The notes beneath the pieces were generated by a model. It did no database searches and had not been told where the DNA came from. It saw only the letters and a list, made by a program, of their open reading frames with translations. The translations under genes and the position numbers were made by a program. Shown here piece by piece: positions 33,662-34,766 of a DNA stretch of 34,766 nt (positions are counted from its first letter, which is position 1; each line of letters starts with the position of its first letter). The DNA is from Candidatus Scalindua rubra (GTDB taxonomy: Bacteria > Planctomycetota > Brocadiia > Brocadiales > Scalinduaceae), in contig MAYW01000034.1 in NCBI GenBank assembly GCA_001723765.1, positions 1 through 34,766 of the forward strand, read 5' to 3'.

Positions 33662-34081
33662 ATGTCGACTATTCAAAAAAGCATGAGAATTCCAGAAGAA
33701 CTTATCAAAGAACTTCAAAATATTACGCAGGAATCCGGAAAAGATTTTTCTACTACTATAAAAGAACTTCTTCAGGAGGCAATCAAGATGCGGCGCTGCC
33801 CAGGGATAGTTTTCACAGAAGGTGTAAGTGGTCGTAGAGCCAGAATTGCTGGTACTGGTATAGAGGTCTGGGAGATTATTGCCAACTTTAAAAGTATAGG
33901 TAAGAACCTTAGACGTTTGCGTAATATGTATAACTGGCTTACAGAACAACAACTCAAGGCAGCTATAGGGTATTGGAAGACATATCCTAAAGAGATTAAT
34001 CAACTTATAACTCAAAATGAAAGTTGGACAAAGGAACGTATTCATAAAGTATACCCCTTTCTAGAGAGAATTGGCTCTTGA
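33662..34081 (+). CDS. DUF433 family protein with RHH-like N-terminus (antitoxin-like)
   Basis: 139 residues. Residues 1-40 (STIQKSMRIPEELIKELQNI then SGKDFSTTIKELLQEAI) look like a ribbon-helix-helix DNA-binding unit. The later part (PGIVFTEGVSGRRARIAGTG, IEVWEIIANFKSI, LTEQQLKAAIGYWKTYPKEI) is DUF433-like. DUF433 proteins often precede DUF5615 PIN-like toxins, as here. The next start overlaps its stop (TTGA). Antitoxin function is inferred from this pairing. Confidence 0.8.
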   Translation: MSTIQKSMRIPEELIKELQNITQESGKDFSTTIKELLQEAIKMRRCPGIVFTEGVSGRRARIAGTGIEVWEIIANFKSIGKNLRRLRNMYNWLTEQQLKAAIGYWKTYPKEINQLITQNESWTKERIHKVYPFLERIGS

Positions 34082-34425
34082 AGTATTACCTGGATGAGGA
34101 CATAAGTCCAAAGATTGCCGATATCCTGAAAAGTTATAAAATAGATGCTAAAAGTACTCACGAAGCAGGCATGATTCAGGCCACTGATGTAGAGCAATTG
34201 GAATATGCATCTTCTGAAGGTAGGTGTATTGTAACCAGAAACCGAAATGATTTTATAAGACTTACCATCAAATTCTTTAATGAAAACCGTCCTCACCATG
34301 GAGTACTAATTATTCCCTATACTATTCTTGGAGATAAATTTTCCCGCATCGCTTCTGCCCTTAAAAAATATGCCTTTAAGCATCCCAGTGGAATGGAACC
34401 TTACACCATTGATTTTCTCTCTTGA
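34078..34425 (+). CDS. DUF5615 family PIN-like protein (putative toxin)
   Basis: 115 residues: KYYLDEDISPKIADILKSYK, RCIVTRNRNDFIRLT and GVLIIPYTILGDKFSRIA. DUF5615 proteins are PIN-like (Mut7-C related), with acidic D6, D8 and the RND residues as likely metal ligands. It starts at a TTG overlapping the stop of the partner gene. Nuclease activity is inferred from the family. Confidence 0.8.
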   Translation: MKYYLDEDISPKIADILKSYKIDAKSTHEAGMIQATDVEQLEYASSEGRCIVTRNRNDFIRLTIKFFNENRPHHGVLIIPYTILGDKFSRIASALKKYAFKHPSGMEPYTIDFLS

Positions 34426-34448
34426 CTTTTTTCAGTTTTTCTCTATCT

Positions 34449-34504
34449 TAAATTAGCGCCCTTCCCGCCTGAAGGACTTTGTCGGGCAGGCAGTCGCTAA
34501 TTTA
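34449..34504. repeat. 56-bp palindromic element, TAAATTAG family, after the DUF5615 gene
   Basis: TAAATTAGCG (34449-34458) and CGCTAATTTA (34495-34504) are a perfect 10-bp stem around a GC-rich centre. It aligns with 21456-21511 in reverse orientation and has the same length. It may end transcription of the TA pair. Confidence 0.75.
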
Positions 34505-34582
34505 TATGCGTTAATCTGAAAATACCATTTTTGTCTTTACGAGTACATTGAATCAATTACGACCTTTAACCTTGTAAGATTG

Positions 34583-34743
34583 GTATCTACCCAATATCTT
34601 GTGGGAGATTGATATACTTCTGAAACTTCATCATCAGAATCACCATTTCCTTAAATTCACAAAACACTTCCTTTTCAAATTCTACATCAATAGAATTTAT
34701 TCTTTTTAGCAATAAATTGCAAATATTTTTCTTGACTTTATCG
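34583..34743. repeat. Right arm of the flanking inverted repeat
   Basis: Inverse of bases 1-167 with one substitution and a 6-base deletion. See the left arm. Confidence 0.9.
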
Positions 34744-34766
34744 CAGACCTGAGGGATACTATTTTT
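34587..34766 (-). CDS. 3' end of an unidentified gene (intact copy), possibly a mobile-element gene
   Basis: This partial frame enters from beyond the right edge and gives 59 residues, including KVKKNICNLLLKRINSIDVE, FCEFKEMVILMMKFQKYI and the end NLPQDIG. It is open, unlike the left copy. I do not recognise the family. The repeat of its DNA in inverted orientation at both window ends points to a mobile element. Confidence 0.55.
   Translation of the reverse strand, partial: KNSIPQVCDKVKKNICNLLLKRINSIDVEFEKEVFCEFKEMVILMMKFQKYINLPQDIG

Noticed and set aside
33629-34045. Minus-strand ORF of 138 codons
   Set aside because: It is the antisense shadow of the DUF433 gene, which has a promoter, ribosome site and family match.
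1-34766. CRISPR array
   Set aside because: Repeats are palindromes scattered singly or in pairs; no regular repeat-spacer series was found.
1-34766. tRNA or rRNA gene
   Set aside because: No cloverleaf or conserved rRNA stretch was noticed in the intergenic regions.

Overview
The window is AT-rich bacterial DNA holding most of an exopolysaccharide (EPS) locus tied to an exosortase / PEP-CTERM protein-sorting system. A Gram-negative host is implied: exosortase, EpsI, a PEP-CTERM protein, a FemAB-like protein, an O-antigen-ligase-like protein and a PilZ domain occur together. The organism cannot be fixed from this sequence. Exosortase-bearing environmental lineages with many toxin-antitoxin (TA) genes and intergenic palindromes, such as Planctomycetota or Nitrospirota, would fit. 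No rRNA, tRNA or CRISPR was seen.

Layout. Both edges carry the same gene 3' end in inverted orientation (1-167 and 34583-34743), both reading inward; the left copy is broken. Between them almost every EPS gene is on the minus strand, from the sugar O-methyltransferase at 33368 down to PilZ at 771. From right to left: methyltransferase, GT2, a broken GT4, an O-antigen ligase (Wzy_C type), a glycosyltransferase, a broken GNAT, a kinase-like protein, a methyltransferase, a coiled-coil membrane protein, a membrane GT2, FemAB, GT4, an acetyltransferase, an aspartic protease, GT4, a methyltransferase, a broken sulfotransferase, a methyltransferase, a formyltransferase joined to a polysaccharide deacetylase, a very large PcRGLX/YetA-like lyase-type protein, a PEP-CTERM lamin-tail protein, a broken trypsin-like protease, exosortase, EpsI and PilZ. 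The likely picture is cytoplasmic assembly and decoration of a glycan, polymerisation or ligation at the inner membrane, and surface delivery of a PEP-CTERM protein, with c-di-GMP input through PilZ.

Five toxin-antitoxin-like cassettes punctuate the locus: DUF2283 plus VapBC nested together (4758-5708), a PIN chimera (6028-6701), a DUF7718/DUF5647 pair (28342-28918), VapBC (29329-29929) and a DUF433/DUF5615 pair (33662-34425). The last three are on the plus strand and have near-consensus sigma70 promoters.

Two features are unusual. First, at least six genes are interrupted by a single-base indel and another by one in-frame stop, while their reading continues cleanly in the next frame. This is either assembly error or active decay. 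Second, the intergenic spaces are full of palindromes. One family has TAAATTAG / CTAATTTA ends, and two copies lie exactly over a stop codon, Shine-Dalgarno or start codon. Domain names come from remembered family motifs; no database search was possible.
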